Source: Roseomonas sp.
GTDB lineage: Bacteria; Pseudomonadota; Alphaproteobacteria; Acetobacterales; Acetobacteraceae
NCBI GenBank assembly: GCA_031180725.1
Contig: JAPSLO010000004.1
Location: 248,001-312,000, forward strand
Length of the DNA stretch: 64,000 nucleotides
Reading direction: 5' to 3'
Below the pieces are notes generated by a model. That model saw only the letters and a list, made by a program, of their open reading frames with translations. It did no database searches and was not told the DNA's origin. Positions 42,853-51,717 of the stretch are shown one piece after another (position 1 is the stretch's first letter; each line of letters starts with the position of its first letter). A program made the position numbers and the translations under genes.

Positions 42853-43680
42853 ATGGACCTCGACTTCACCGACGATGAACTGCGCCGCTATTCGCGCCAC
42901 ATCCTCCTGGCGGAGGTGGGCGCCGTCGGCCAGGCGCGGTTGCGTGCGGCCAGCGTGCTGGTGGTGGGGGCCGGGGGTCTCGGATCGCCGCTGGTGCTCT
43001 ACCTGGCCGCGGCCGGGGTCGGGCGCATCGGCCTCATCGACCACGACGTGCTGGAGCTTTCCAACCTGCAGCGGCAGGTGGCCCATGCCACCTCCCGCCT
43101 CGGCCGCAACAAGGCCGAGAGCGCGGCGGAGACGGTCGCCGGCCTGAATCCGGACGTACGCATCGAGGTGCATCCCCGTCGGCTGGACGTGGCGGCGGCG
43201 CAGGAGCTCATCCCGCGCTACGACCTGGTCTGCGACGGCACCGACAACTTCGCCACGCGCTTCCTGCTGGGCGATGCCTGCCACCTGCTCGGTCGGCCGC
43301 TGGTCAGCGCTGCCGTGCTGCGCTTCGAGGGGCAGCTTTCGGTCTTCCGCGGGCATGAAGGCGCGCCCCATCCCTGCCATCGCTGCCTGCACCCCGAACC
43401 GCCGCCGGAAGGGCTGGTGCCGAGCTGCTCGGAAGCCGGGGTGCTGGGCGCGGTGACGGGCGTGATGGGTACCTTGCAGGCGACGGAGGTGCTGAAGCTG
43501 ATCGTCGGCATCGGGGAAAGCCTGTCAGGCCGGCTGCTGCTGTGGGATGCGCTGGATGCCCGCTTCCGCACGGTGCGGCTGAAGCGCGACCCGGCCTGCC
43601 CGCTCTGCGGCGAGAACGCCACGATCCGCGACCTCTCCTGCCACGCGGTGGAGGGGCCGGCCCTGGCCTGCGCGGTGTGA
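42853..43680 (+). CDS. moeB: MoeB/ThiF family adenylyltransferase
   Basis: This 275-residue E1-like enzyme adenylates the C-terminal Gly of a ubiquitin-like sulphur carrier. It has YSRHILLAEVGAVGQARL, the ATP-site VVGAGGLGSPLVLYLAAAGVG, NLQRQVAH, the catalytic-Asp region VCDGTDNFATRFLLGDAC, and a zinc site formed by CHRC and C-terminal CPLC. It is the short form without a C-terminal rhodanese domain. MoeB versus ThiF cannot be separated by sequence; the symbol is provisional. Its stop overlaps the GTG of the DsrE gene. Confidence 0.88.
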   Translation: MDLDFTDDELRRYSRHILLAEVGAVGQARLRAASVLVVGAGGLGSPLVLYLAAAGVGRIGLIDHDVLELSNLQRQVAHATSRLGRNKAESAAETVAGLNPDVRIEVHPRRLDVAAAQELIPRYDLVCDGTDNFATRFLLGDACHLLGRPLVSAAVLRFEGQLSVFRGHEGAPHPCHRCLHPEPPPEGLVPSCSEAGVLGAVTGVMGTLQATEVLKLIVGIGESLSGRLLLWDALDARFRTVRLKRDPACPLCGENATIRDLSCHAVEGPALACAV

Positions 43681-44051
43681 GCAACCCGCTCGGCATCCTG
43701 CTGATCTCCGGCGGGCACGAGCGGGCGCATTACGCCCTGGTGCTGGCCACCGGCGCCGCGGCGGTGGGGCGTGAGGTGGTGATCTTCGCCACCAATGCCG
43801 GCTGCCGCCTGTTCGATGCCGCCCGCCCGCTGGAAGCCGACCCGCGGGAAGCCGCCGTCACTGCGCAGGGTGTCGCCGGTATCAGCATCCTGCTGGCCGC
43901 CGCCGAGGAGCTCGGCATCCGCCGCATCGCCTGCGAGGCCGGGCTGCGCAGCGAGGGCATGGAAGCCGGCGCCCTGCAACAAGGGGTCGAGGTCGCCGGC
44001 GTCGTCAGCTTCCTGGCCGCGATCGGCACCGGGCAGGTGATCAGCCTGTGA
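43677..44051 (+). CDS. DsrE family sulphur-carrier-like protein
   Basis: This 124-residue protein has the DsrE/TusD/peroxiredoxin-like fold: LGILLISGGHERAHYALVLATGAAAVGREVVIFATNAGCRLF, a central helix ISILLAAAEELGIRRIACEAGLRSEGM and the C-terminal VVSFLAAIGTGQVISL. The conserved Cys in the IACEAG loop matches the active Cys of DsrE/TusD relatives that pass sulphur. The GTG start overlaps the moeB stop (GTGA), so the two are translated together. This pairing with an E1-like enzyme and a following hydratase suggests sulphur handling. Confidence 0.82.
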   Translation: MSNPLGILLISGGHERAHYALVLATGAAAVGREVVIFATNAGCRLFDAARPLEADPREAAVTAQGVAGISILLAAAEELGIRRIACEAGLRSEGMEAGALQQGVEVAGVVSFLAAIGTGQVISL

Positions 44052-44094
44052 CGGGTGCTTGACCCGGGATGGGGGAATGCGGGAGGGATCGCCC

Positions 44095-45060
44095 ATGCCC
44101 ATCCCGTCAACCGTGTACCGCGCGCTGCTGATCCTGGCGCTGAGCGCCGGCTCGGCCTGGCCGCAGTCGGTCGGGGCGCCAGGCACGCTGCCGCCGCCCC
44201 GGCCCGTCCAGCCCCAGACCGCGCCGCAACCCGCCCCGACTCCGGCACCTGCGCCCGCCCCGACGCCCTCACCCTCCTCCTCCGGCGCCAGTTCGGCGCC
44301 GCGGCGCCAGCAGCCCACGCCCACCGCCACCGCCCCCGCGGCCCGCGCCACGCAGCCGGCCAGCCGCCCGGCGCCAGCCGCGACTCCGGCCCCGGCCACG
44401 CGGCCTGCTGCACAGGCGCAGCAGCGGCCGCCTGCCCAGCCGCCGACGGTCGGTTCCACCCGCCCGCCGGCCAACCGGCGCGCCCCGGGCACGGCAGCCG
44501 GCGCCGCTGGGGCCGCCGCCGGGGCCGCGGCGGGCACCGCCGCCGCGTCCAGCCGGGCGCCGGAGCCAGCCCAGCCGCTGCCCGCCAGCCCACCGCCCCT
44601 GCCGGCGCCCAGCGTCGGTCCCTCCACAGGCCTGCCGCTGCCCCGCTTCGCCGCGCTGCGATCGGACCAGGTGAACATGCGCGTCGGGCCGAACACGACC
44701 TTCCCGATCGAATGGACCTTCCAGCGCCGCGACCTGCCGGTGATGATCATCGGGGAATTCCAGGTCTGGCGCCGCATCCGCGACGTGGACGGGGCCGAGG
44801 GCTGGGTGCACCAATCCACCCTCACCGGCCGCCGCACCGCCCTGGTGCGCCCGACCGCCAATGCGGCGGAGATTCCGCTGCGAGACGGCCCGGAGGACGC
44901 CGCCCCCACCGTGGCGCGGCTGCGCCCCGGCGTCATCGCCCGCATCCGCGAATGCGAGGCCGGGCGGGCTTGGTGCGAGGTGCAGGTGGCCGGCCACCGC
45001 GGCTGGCTGCGCCGTAACGAGGTCTGGGGCGTACTGCCGGAGGAGGAGGTGAAGTCGTGA
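44095..45060 (+). CDS. exported SH3-domain protein with Ala/Pro linker
   Basis: This 321-residue protein has a signal peptide (MPIPSTVYRALLILALSAGSAWPQ), a long Ala/Pro/Gln-rich low-complexity linker (about 27-185), and a C-terminal pair of bacterial SH3 domains (about 190-315: QVNMRVGPNTTFPIEW...GWVHQSTLTG and EIPLRDGPEDAAPTV...GWLRRNEVWGV). SH3 (DUF1058-like) domains bind peptidoglycan or peptides. GGAGGGATCG lies upstream of the ATG. Its stop overlaps the GTG of the next gene, coupling an envelope protein to a hydratase operon, an unexpected mix. Confidence 0.85.
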   Translation: MPIPSTVYRALLILALSAGSAWPQSVGAPGTLPPPRPVQPQTAPQPAPTPAPAPAPTPSPSSSGASSAPRRQQPTPTATAPAARATQPASRPAPAATPAPATRPAAQAQQRPPAQPPTVGSTRPPANRRAPGTAAGAAGAAAGAAAGTAAASSRAPEPAQPLPASPPPLPAPSVGPSTGLPLPRFAALRSDQVNMRVGPNTTFPIEWTFQRRDLPVMIIGEFQVWRRIRDVDGAEGWVHQSTLTGRRTALVRPTANAAEIPLRDGPEDAAPTVARLRPGVIARIRECEAGRAWCEVQVAGHRGWLRRNEVWGVLPEEEVKS

Positions 45061-45356
45061 CGGAGCCCGATGCACCGCCGCCCGCCACCCACGATCTGGG
45101 CGGCGCGCTGCGCTTCCGCTGCACCCCCGTGGAGCCCGACGAGGCGCCGCCAGACGCCTTCGGCAAGCGCGTGGACGCGCTGCGCCAGCTTCTGGGCCAG
45201 AAGGGGCTGATGACGGTGGACGAGATGCGCCGCTGCATCGAGGCGATCCCGGAGGCCGAGTACCACGCGCTTGGCTATTATGAGCGCTGGCTGCGCGCCA
45301 TCTCCGCGCTGATGGTGGAGAAGGGCGTGCTGGCGGCGGAGGATCTCGGGCCATGA
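45057..45356 (+). CDS. nitrile hydratase beta N-terminal-half (or accessory) protein
   Basis: This 99-residue protein matches the N-terminal helical half of nitrile hydratase beta: HDLGGALRFRCTPVEPDEAPPDAFGKRVDALRQLL, then MTVDEMRRCIEAIPEAEYHALGYYERWLRAISALMVEKGVL. In thiocyanate hydrolase and toyocamycin hydratase this half is a separate subunit. The related maturation factor (p14K/p15K) has the same fold, so either role is possible here. GTG start overlaps the SH3 gene. The next gene, the C-terminal half, overlaps its stop by 4 bases. Confidence 0.8.
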   Translation: MTEPDAPPPATHDLGGALRFRCTPVEPDEAPPDAFGKRVDALRQLLGQKGLMTVDEMRRCIEAIPEAEYHALGYYERWLRAISALMVEKGVLAAEDLGP

Positions 45357-45634
45357 GGTTCGCCGCCGGCGCCGAGGTGCGCGTGAAGCGCGACTTCCCG
45401 GAACTGCACGGTCCCTGCCACATCCGCACGCCGCATTACCTGCGGGGCCGCCCGGGCCGGGTGGAACGACCGCTCGGCAGCTTCCCCAACCCCGAGGATT
45501 TGGCCTTCGGCCGCCCCGCCGCGCGGGTGCCGCTCTATCATGTGCGCTTCGACCAGCCTGCCCTGTTCAACGAAGGGCAATCGGGCGACACGCTGCTGGT
45601 GGAGATCTTCGAGCATTGGCTGGAGGAAGCCTGA
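45353..45634 (+). CDS. nitrile hydratase beta C-terminal-half subunit (thiocyanate hydrolase-like)
   Basis: This 93-residue SH3-like barrel protein has GAEVRVKRDFPELHGPCHIRTPHYLRGRPGRVERPLG, then FPNPEDLAFGR, PLYHVRFDQPALF and DTLLVEIFEHWLEEA. It is the C-terminal half of nitrile hydratase beta, here as its own subunit. That split is the hallmark of thiocyanate hydrolase (ScnA/B) and related three-subunit hydratases. It overlaps the preceding gene by 4 bases and the alpha-subunit gene begins 1 bp later. Confidence 0.85.
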   Translation: MRFAAGAEVRVKRDFPELHGPCHIRTPHYLRGRPGRVERPLGSFPNPEDLAFGRPAARVPLYHVRFDQPALFNEGQSGDTLLVEIFEHWLEEA

Positions 45635-45635
45635 C

Positions 45636-46220
45636 ATGGCCGCGCCGCCCCGGGCCGAGAGCCTCGTTCTGCTGGAGCGCTTCGTCACCGCCCTGAAGGC
45701 CAAGGGCGTGGTGACGGAAGCGGAGATCGAGACGCAGATCACCCGCACCGACCGCGCGAGCCCGGAGATCGGCGCCCGCATGGTGGCACGCGCCTGGACC
45801 GACCCTGCCTATCGCGCGCTGCTGCTCAGCAACGGCAGCGCGGCGGCGGAGGCGGAGGGAGTCTCCATGGCCGGCATGCCGCCGCTCGGTGTGCTGGAGG
45901 ATACGGAGACGCTGCATCACCTGGTGGTGTGCACGCTCTGCTCCTGTTACCCGCGCGCCGTGCTGGGCTATCCGCCGCACTGGTACAAATCCGCTGCCTA
46001 TCGCGCCCGCGCCGTGCGCGACCCGCGCGGCGTGCTGGCCGAATGGGGCACGGTGCTGCCCGCGGGAATGGAGGTGCGCGTGGTGGACAGCACCGCCGAT
46101 TATCGCTGGATGGTACTGCCGCGGCGCCCCGCCGGGACGGAGGGCTGGGATGCGCAGCGCTTGGCTGCCATCGTCACGCGGGACCACCTGGTCGGTGTTG
46201 CGCTCCCGCGGACTCCGTAA
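45636..46220 (+). CDS. cobalt-type nitrile hydratase alpha/thiocyanate hydrolase gamma subunit
   Basis: This 194-residue subunit carries the metal site VVCTLCSCYP (Cys99, Cys102, Cys104). Thr in CTLCSC marks the non-corrin cobalt type, where iron types have Ser. Flanking RAVLGYPPHWYKSAAYRARAVRDPRGVLAEWG and VDSTADYRWMVLPRRPAGTEGW are family standards. Two of the Cys are expected to be oxidised to sulphenic and sulphinic acids. Substrate, nitrile or thiocyanate, cannot be settled from the motif. The three tiny genes form one translational block. No separate activator gene is visible beyond the beta-N-like gene. Confidence 0.9.
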   Translation: MAAPPRAESLVLLERFVTALKAKGVVTEAEIETQITRTDRASPEIGARMVARAWTDPAYRALLLSNGSAAAEAEGVSMAGMPPLGVLEDTETLHHLVVCTLCSCYPRAVLGYPPHWYKSAAYRARAVRDPRGVLAEWGTVLPAGMEVRVVDSTADYRWMVLPRRPAGTEGWDAQRLAAIVTRDHLVGVALPRTP

Positions 46221-46248
46221 CCCTTCCTTACGCAGCATCGTATCGTGA

Positions 46249-46265
46249 GGGGGCCGCGGCCCCCC
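46249..46265. terminator. palindromic G/C hairpin after the hydratase operon
   Basis: GGGGGCCGCGGCCCCC is a near-perfect 16-bp palindrome about 30 bp after the alpha-subunit stop and 40 bp ahead of the DoxX gene. It probably ends the operon. There is no T-tract. Confidence 0.4.
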
Positions 46266-46303
46266 TATAGCGGCGCCGGCACTAACAAACCGGGAGCCGC
46301 GAC

Positions 46304-46711
46304 TTGTCCGCCATGGAAACCTTCGCGCTGCGCTGGGCGCCGACCCTGCTCAGCGTGCTACGCATTGTTGCCGCGCTGATCTTCCTGCTGCATGGCACGC
46401 AGAAGCTACTGGGCTTCCCGCCCCCGGCCAGCGGCGTGGGGCCGGCATTCCTGAGCCTCTCCTGGATCGCCGGCGCGCTGGAACTGGTGCTGGGCGTGCT
46501 GATGCTTCTGGGACTGTTCACGCGGCCAGCGGCTTTCATCGCCTCCGGCGAGATGGCCCTCGCCTATTTCATCGGCCATGCGCCGCGCAACCTGTTCCCA
46601 ACGCTGAATGGCGGTGACGCGGCGATCCTGTACTGCTTCGTCTTCCTCTACATCTCCGCCACCGGCCCGGGCCCGTGGAGCCTGGACGCGATGCGGCGGC
46701 GAGCGCTGTAG
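46304..46711 (+). CDS. DoxX family membrane protein
   Basis: This 135-residue protein has four membrane helices and the DoxX motif set: LLSVLRIVAALIFLLHGTQKLLGFPPP, WIAGALELVLGVLMLLGLFTRPAAFIASGEMALAYF, then GDAAILYCFVFLYISATGPGPWSLD. DoxX-like proteins are small, quinone- or oxidative-stress-linked membrane proteins. The TTG at 46304 has GGGAG at ideal distance; ATG 46313 would lie 17 bases from it, so the TTG is preferred. Confidence 0.85.
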   Translation: MSAMETFALRWAPTLLSVLRIVAALIFLLHGTQKLLGFPPPASGVGPAFLSLSWIAGALELVLGVLMLLGLFTRPAAFIASGEMALAYFIGHAPRNLFPTLNGGDAAILYCFVFLYISATGPGPWSLDAMRRRAL

Positions 46712-46720
46712 CGGCGCGGG

Positions 46721-48679
46721 TCAGCGCCGCGCGCTGGCTGCCTCGGCACCCGGCAGCAGGGCCCACAGCTTGTTCAGGTCCTTTTCCGCCCGGCAGGCCA
46801 GGTAGCGCTGCGGCTCGCCGGACGCAGGGGCGCCCAGGGGAAAGGCGGTCAGGCCGATATCGCCATAGACGCGCAGCAGCGCCGGCGAGACGCGCCAGAA
46901 GGCAGGGTCAACCCCGGCCCGGTCGCAGACGTCGCGGAAGCGCCAGATGGCGGAGACGCGGTCGCGTTCCTCGCCCACGGGGTCGCCCAGCGCCAGCCAG
47001 ACGCCGTCGCGCTTCAGGAAGGCGAAGCCGGCGCGCCCGGCCTCGCCGAAGATGGCGCCATCGGCCAGTTCCGGCACGCCGCTGCCGAAGGCGCGCAGCC
47101 GCGCGCGCGTCTCCGCCGTCCACTCCTCGGGCAGGAGGCGGGCGGGGCGCAGCAGCCGCGCCATGCCCACCAGCAGCAGCACCGCCGCCAAGCCCACGGT
47201 GAAGCGCAAACTGTCCGGCGCCAATGGCGAGATCACCACTTGCAGCCAGGTCTCGCCCGCCACCCGGCCGCCATAGGAGACCAGTGCCAGCAGGATGGCG
47301 CAGCCCGCCACCACGGCCAGCGGCACGATCTGCTCGTCATTCAGCGGTTCCCGCATCAGCCGCGCATCGCGATAGAAGGCGCTGCGCATCGCCGCCAGGA
47401 TGGCTGCGACCAGCAGGAAGGCGCCCCAGAGCCACCAGGGATCGGCGCGCAGCCAGCAGATCAGCGCGCCGTTCAGCAGCAGCAGCACGCCCAACCCCCA
47501 GGCCAGAGTCAGCCGGCGCAGCAGCCCATAGGCCATCACCAGCACCAGCGATCCCACGATGGAAGCGGCGAACTGGGATGCGATGGCCGCTTCCAGCCCC
47601 GCCCATTCCACCACCGGGCTGCTGCCCACCGGCAGCGCGCCGAGGAACAGCAGCACCGTGCCGCCCAGCCCGACCAGCCCCGCAGTCGCCGGCACTTCCA
47701 GCGCATCGGCGGCGCGCTGCTCGGCCTTCGCGCCGGCCACGCTGCTGCGCCGCTGCGCGATCTCGAAGCCGGCGAAGAGCAGGCCGGCGATGAACAGCGG
47801 GACGATGTAGTAGTAGAGCCGGAAGACCAGCAGCGCGCCCACCACCTCCGCCGCCGACAGCCAGGGTTGCAGGCCGATCAGGATGGCGGTGTCGAACACG
47901 CCGATGCCGCCCGGCAGGCTGGCCGCGATGCCGGCCAGGTAGGAGGCGATGTAGATGCCCAGGAACTTCAGGAAGGTCAGGCCTTCGGCATCCGGCAGCA
48001 GCACATAGAAGATCGCCGCCGTCACCGCCACGTCCACGCTGGCCAGCACCGTCTGGAACACCGCCATGCGGAAGCCCGGCAAGTCTATCCGATGGCCGAA
48101 CAAGGTGATGTGGCTGCGGATGCGCGACATGGTGACGTAGGCGATGACGATGGCCCAGCAGCCGAAGCCGAGCACGCGCATCAGCCAGTGCGGCACCCAG
48201 TTGCCGATGCCGGGCAGCACATCCGGCTCCACCACCAGCACGATGCCACCGAGGGTGAAGCCGCCCAGGCCGAAGGTCAGGCTGGTGAAAGCGACCACCT
48301 TGGCGATGGCCAGCGGCGGCAGGCCCCAGGCGGCATAGAAGCGGTAGCGCACCGCGGCGCCGGAGACCGCCGCGAAGCCCAGGTTGTGCGCCAGCGTATA
48401 GGCGCAGAAGGACGCCAGCGAGGTCCGCGCATAACCAACCGGATAGCCGGCATAGACGCTGCCCAGCCGGTCGTACACGGTGAGCACCGCATAGGCGATG
48501 AGCGTCCAGCCCGCCGCCCACCACAGCGTGACGGGGGGGATAGACCGCAAGGCGTGGCGGACATCCGCCACCGAGAGACTGCGGAATTCCTTCTGCACCA
48601 CATAGACGGCCGCCACGAGAAGCAGCAGGCCGAACACCGTCATGCCATGCCGCTTCAGCAGCGGAAGCAGCGCCCTCAT
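46721..48679 (-). CDS. mprF: MprF-like lysylphosphatidylglycerol flippase with truncated synthase domain
   Basis: This 652-residue membrane protein has the MprF plan for the first part: about eight helices of a flippase-like domain (1-310, with [31 protein letters not shown] and [25 protein letters not shown]), then six more helices to about 520. The cytoplasmic aminoacyl-transfer (DUF2156) domain begins [50 protein letters not shown]. It stops after roughly 120 residues, where full MprF has about 300, and lacks the GNAT-like catalytic half. It overlaps lysS by 4 bases, which ties it to lysyl-tRNA supply despite the truncation. Confidence 0.82.
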   Translation of the reverse strand: MRALLPLLKRHGMTVFGLLLLVAAVYVVQKEFRSLSVADVRHALRSIPPVTLWWAAGWTLIAYAVLTVYDRLGSVYAGYPVGYARTSLASFCAYTLAHNLGFAAVSGAAVRYRFYAAWGLPPLAIAKVVAFTSLTFGLGGFTLGGIVLVVEPDVLPGIGNWVPHWLMRVLGFGCWAIVIAYVTMSRIRSHITLFGHRIDLPGFRMAVFQTVLASVDVAVTAAIFYVLLPDAEGLTFLKFLGIYIASYLAGIAASLPGGIGVFDTAILIGLQPWLSAAEVVGALLVFRLYYYIVPLFIAGLLFAGFEIAQRRSSVAGAKAEQRAADALEVPATAGLVGLGGTVLLFLGALPVGSSPVVEWAGLEAAIASQFAASIVGSLVLVMAYGLLRRLTLAWGLGVLLLLNGALICWLRADPWWLWGAFLLVAAILAAMRSAFYRDARLMREPLNDEQIVPLAVVAGCAILLALVSYGGRVAGETWLQVVISPLAPDSLRFTVGLAAVLLLVGMARLLRPARLLPEEWTAETRARLRAFGSGVPELADGAIFGEAGRAGFAFLKRDGVWLALGDPVGEERDRVSAIWRFRDVCDRAGVDPAFWRVSPALLRVYGDIGLTAFPLGAPASGEPQRYLACRAEKDLNKLWALLPGAEAASARR

Positions 48680-50295
48680 GCGGCGGAAGGATCCCGTGCC
48701 AGGGCGCTCTCGATCAGCCCGATCGTGCCGGCGATGCCATAGAGCGCGACGAAGCCGCCGAAGCGCGGACCTTCCGGCTGCCCCAGCAGCACCTGGTACA
48801 GCGCATCGAACCAGGCGCGCGCCACACCGGGCCGGCCGCCATCCTTGGCCGGCGTCAGGAAGGGCTCGCGCCGGCCGGCGTCATAGACCAGGTCCTGGAT
48901 GGCCTTGGCGCGTTCCTCGGCCGGCAGGGCTTCCAGTTCCTGCGCATTCTCGCGCAGCGCGGCGACGAGGGCGCGCATCGCCTCGGCCTCGGCCGGCGTC
49001 GCGGCGCGGTGCTTCTTCTCCGGCACCACGCGGTCGCGGTAGTAGGCGACGGCGCGCTCGATCAGCCGGTCCACCAGCGGGTGCGTCTCCTTCGTCACGC
49101 CAGGGGCGTAGCGCTGCAGGAAGCCCCACAGCATCTCCGGATTGTCGGCGTTGATGACGCTGGCCAGGTTCAGCAGCATGGTAAAGGAGACGGGCGAGCC
49201 CGGGTCGTTCGTCGGCCCCCCATGGATGTGCCAGGCGGGGTTGTCCGGCGACGGTGCGCTCCGCAACCGGTCCAGGTTCTGCAGGTATTCGTCGGTGGCG
49301 CGCGGGATAACATCGAAATAGAGCCGCTTCGCGCGCTGCGGCTGGTTGTACATGAACTGCGCCAGGCTTTCCGGCGGCGCGTAGTGCAGCCACTCCTCGA
49401 TGGAGAGCCCGTTGCCCTTGGACTTGCTGATCTTGGTGCCTTCCTCGTCCAGGAACAGCTCATAGGTGAAGCCGATCGGCGGCTCGCCCCCCAGTACCCG
49501 GCAGATCTGGGAGGAGAGGCGGACGCTGTCGATCAGGTCCTTGCCCGACATCTCGTAGTCCACACCAAGTGCGAACCAGCGCAGCGCCCAATCCGCCTTC
49601 CACTGCGCCTTGCAGTGCCCGCCGGTGATGCGGGTGCCGAAGCGCTCGCCGGTGGCGGGATCGCGCCAGACCAGCTCATCCAGGCCGGGATTCACCTCCT
49701 CCATCGGCACCTGCATCACCACGCCCGTCTTCGGGTGGATGGGCAGGAAGGGCGAGTAGGTGGCGCGGCGGTCCGGGCCGAGGGTCGGCAGGATGACGGC
49801 CTTCACCTCCTCATGCCGTTCCGCCATGCGCAGCAGCGCGGCGTCGAAGCGGCCGGACTTGTAGTACTCGCTGGAGGAAGCGAATTCGTAGTCGAAGCCG
49901 AACTGGTCCAGGAAGGCGCGCAGCCGGGCATTGTTGTGGTGGCCGAAGCTTTCATGCGTGCCGAAGGGGTCGGGGATCGCGGTGACCGGCTTGCCCAGGT
50001 GCTGTGCCAGCATCTCGCGGTTCGGCACGTTGTCCGGCACCTTGCGCAGCCCGTCCATGTCGTCGCTGAAGGCGATCAGGCGGCTGGGCAGGCCGGTGAG
50101 GCGCGTGAAGGCGTTGCACACCCAGGTGGTGCGGGCGACCTCGCCGAAGGTGCCGATATGCGGCAGGCCGGAGGGGCCGTAGCCCGTCTCGAACAGCGCC
50201 GTGCCTTTGCCGGCGGCCTGCACCCGGGCGGCGACCTTGCGGGCCTCCTCGAAGGGCCAGGCCTTGACGGCTGAGAAAGCAGCGGTGTCGGACAT
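48676..50295 (-). CDS. lysS: class I lysyl-tRNA synthetase
   Basis: This 539-residue enzyme is the archaeal/alphaproteobacterial class I LysRS. HIG is in [21 protein letters not shown], and KISKSKG (KMSKS variant) is in [38 protein letters not shown] and [33 protein letters not shown] are specific to this class. The C-terminal helical cage follows. The ATG at 50295 is chosen over 50313 by family alignment. Its stop codon overlaps the mprF-like start by 4 bases. Confidence 0.96.
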   Translation of the reverse strand: MSDTAAFSAVKAWPFEEARKVAARVQAAGKGTALFETGYGPSGLPHIGTFGEVARTTWVCNAFTRLTGLPSRLIAFSDDMDGLRKVPDNVPNREMLAQHLGKPVTAIPDPFGTHESFGHHNNARLRAFLDQFGFDYEFASSSEYYKSGRFDAALLRMAERHEEVKAVILPTLGPDRRATYSPFLPIHPKTGVVMQVPMEEVNPGLDELVWRDPATGERFGTRITGGHCKAQWKADWALRWFALGVDYEMSGKDLIDSVRLSSQICRVLGGEPPIGFTYELFLDEEGTKISKSKGNGLSIEEWLHYAPPESLAQFMYNQPQRAKRLYFDVIPRATDEYLQNLDRLRSAPSPDNPAWHIHGGPTNDPGSPVSFTMLLNLASVINADNPEMLWGFLQRYAPGVTKETHPLVDRLIERAVAYYRDRVVPEKKHRAATPAEAEAMRALVAALRENAQELEALPAEERAKAIQDLVYDAGRREPFLTPAKDGGRPGVARAWFDALYQVLLGQPEGPRFGGFVALYGIAGTIGLIESALARDPSAA

Positions 50296-50511
50296 CGTGT
50301 GTGGCGGCCTCATGCGGGGCGTGGTCCGGCCTTATAGGTGGCGGCGCCGCGCCCGGCGACCCCGCCCGTTCCGGCGCCCCCTTGGAGATCGTTACGATCC
50401 AGGGGGAGGCAGGGTCGCGCTGGCCGCGTGGCCCCCCGGCGCGATCGCGCTTGGAAGCCGGGCCGCCGCGCGCTACACGTCCCGCCCCCTTGTGGAAAAG
50501 GACGGGAGACC

Positions 50512-51528
50512 ATGCAGGTCGGCGTGATCGGTGCCACCGGTGCGGTGGGGAAGGAGCTGGTGGAGGTCCTGGGGCGGCGTCGCTTCCCCGTGACGAAACT
50601 CCGCCTCTTCGCCTCGGGCCGCAGCGCGGGCACGCGGGTCAAAACGCCGTTCGGGGAGATTACCATCGAGGAGTTCAGGCCCGAGGCCGCGCGCGACCTC
50701 GACCTGGCGCTCCTCGCCGTATCCGGTGATTTCGCGAAGCAGCATGCCCCGGGCATGGTCGCCGCCGGCGTGACGGTGGTGGACAATTCCTCGGCCTTCC
50801 GGCTGGACGACAATGTCCCGCTGGTGGTGCCGGAGGTGAACGCCGCCGCCATCGGCAATGCCAAGCTGATCGCCAACCCGAACTGCACCACGGCCATCGC
50901 GGTCGTGGCGCTGGCCCCACTTCACCGGGCCTTCGGCCTGAAGCGCGTGATCGTCTCCTCCTACCAGGCCACCTCCGGTGCGGGTGCCGAGGGCATGGCG
51001 GAGCTGGAGCGCGAGACGAAGCGCGTGCTGGTGGAGGGCGAGAAGGCGCGGAACGAGGTCTTCGCCCACCCCATCGCCTTCAATGTCATTCCGCACATCG
51101 ATAGCTTCCAGCCCAACGGCTACACGCGGGAAGAGATGAAGGTGACCTGGGAGACCCGAAAGATCATGGGCGTGCCGGATCTTCTCATCTCCTGCACCGC
51201 GGTGCGCATCCCGACCATGCGGGTGCATGCCGAGGCGATCACCATCGAGACCGAGAAGCCCGTGACACCCCACGCGGCGCGCGAGGTCCTGCGCCAGGCC
51301 GCAGGGGTGAAGGTGGTGGATGACCCGGCGCAAAAACTCTACCCGATGCCGCTGACGGCGACGGGCCAGGATGATTGCGAAGTGGGTCGTATCCGTCAGA
51401 GCCTGGTCTTTGGCGACCATGGCCTCGACCTGTTTGTCTGCGGCGACCAGCTGCTGAAGGGTGCTGCGCTGAACGCGGTGCAGATCGCGGAACGCGTGCC
51501 GGGGCTGGGCGCCAAGGCCGCGGCCTGA
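50512..51528 (+). CDS. asd: aspartate-semialdehyde dehydrogenase
   Basis: Asd reduces aspartyl phosphate on the way to Lys, Met, Thr and diaminopimelate. This 338-residue copy is complete: [35 protein letters not shown], the nucleophile in IANPNCTTA (Cys125), [30 protein letters not shown], and the catalytic His239 in [19 protein letters not shown] precedes the ATG. It is the functional partner for comparison with the catalytically empty paralogue at 24772-25791. Confidence 0.96.
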   Translation: MQVGVIGATGAVGKELVEVLGRRRFPVTKLRLFASGRSAGTRVKTPFGEITIEEFRPEAARDLDLALLAVSGDFAKQHAPGMVAAGVTVVDNSSAFRLDDNVPLVVPEVNAAAIGNAKLIANPNCTTAIAVVALAPLHRAFGLKRVIVSSYQATSGAGAEGMAELERETKRVLVEGEKARNEVFAHPIAFNVIPHIDSFQPNGYTREEMKVTWETRKIMGVPDLLISCTAVRIPTMRVHAEAITIETEKPVTPHAAREVLRQAAGVKVVDDPAQKLYPMPLTATGQDDCEVGRIRQSLVFGDHGLDLFVCGDQLLKGAALNAVQIAERVPGLGAKAAA

Positions 51529-51717
51529 ACGAGCCTTAGCGGTGGCTGGCCAGGGGTGGGGGCGGACCCCCACCCCATTTTCGTTTTTCCCTCTTTGTTC
51601 CTGCCGCGCGCGGGGCCAGATTGCCGCCATGACGCCTCACTGCCCTGGCCGCGCGTCGTGACCGGATCGCGGGCCAACGGGACGAACCCCCGATCCCTGG
51701 GCACCAATCCGCGCGCG

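Noticed and set aside
51629-51661. Ten-codon frame before the helicase as an upstream regulatory peptide
   Set aside because: It is short and GC-rich with no supporting motif; the overlap with a GTG is probably chance.
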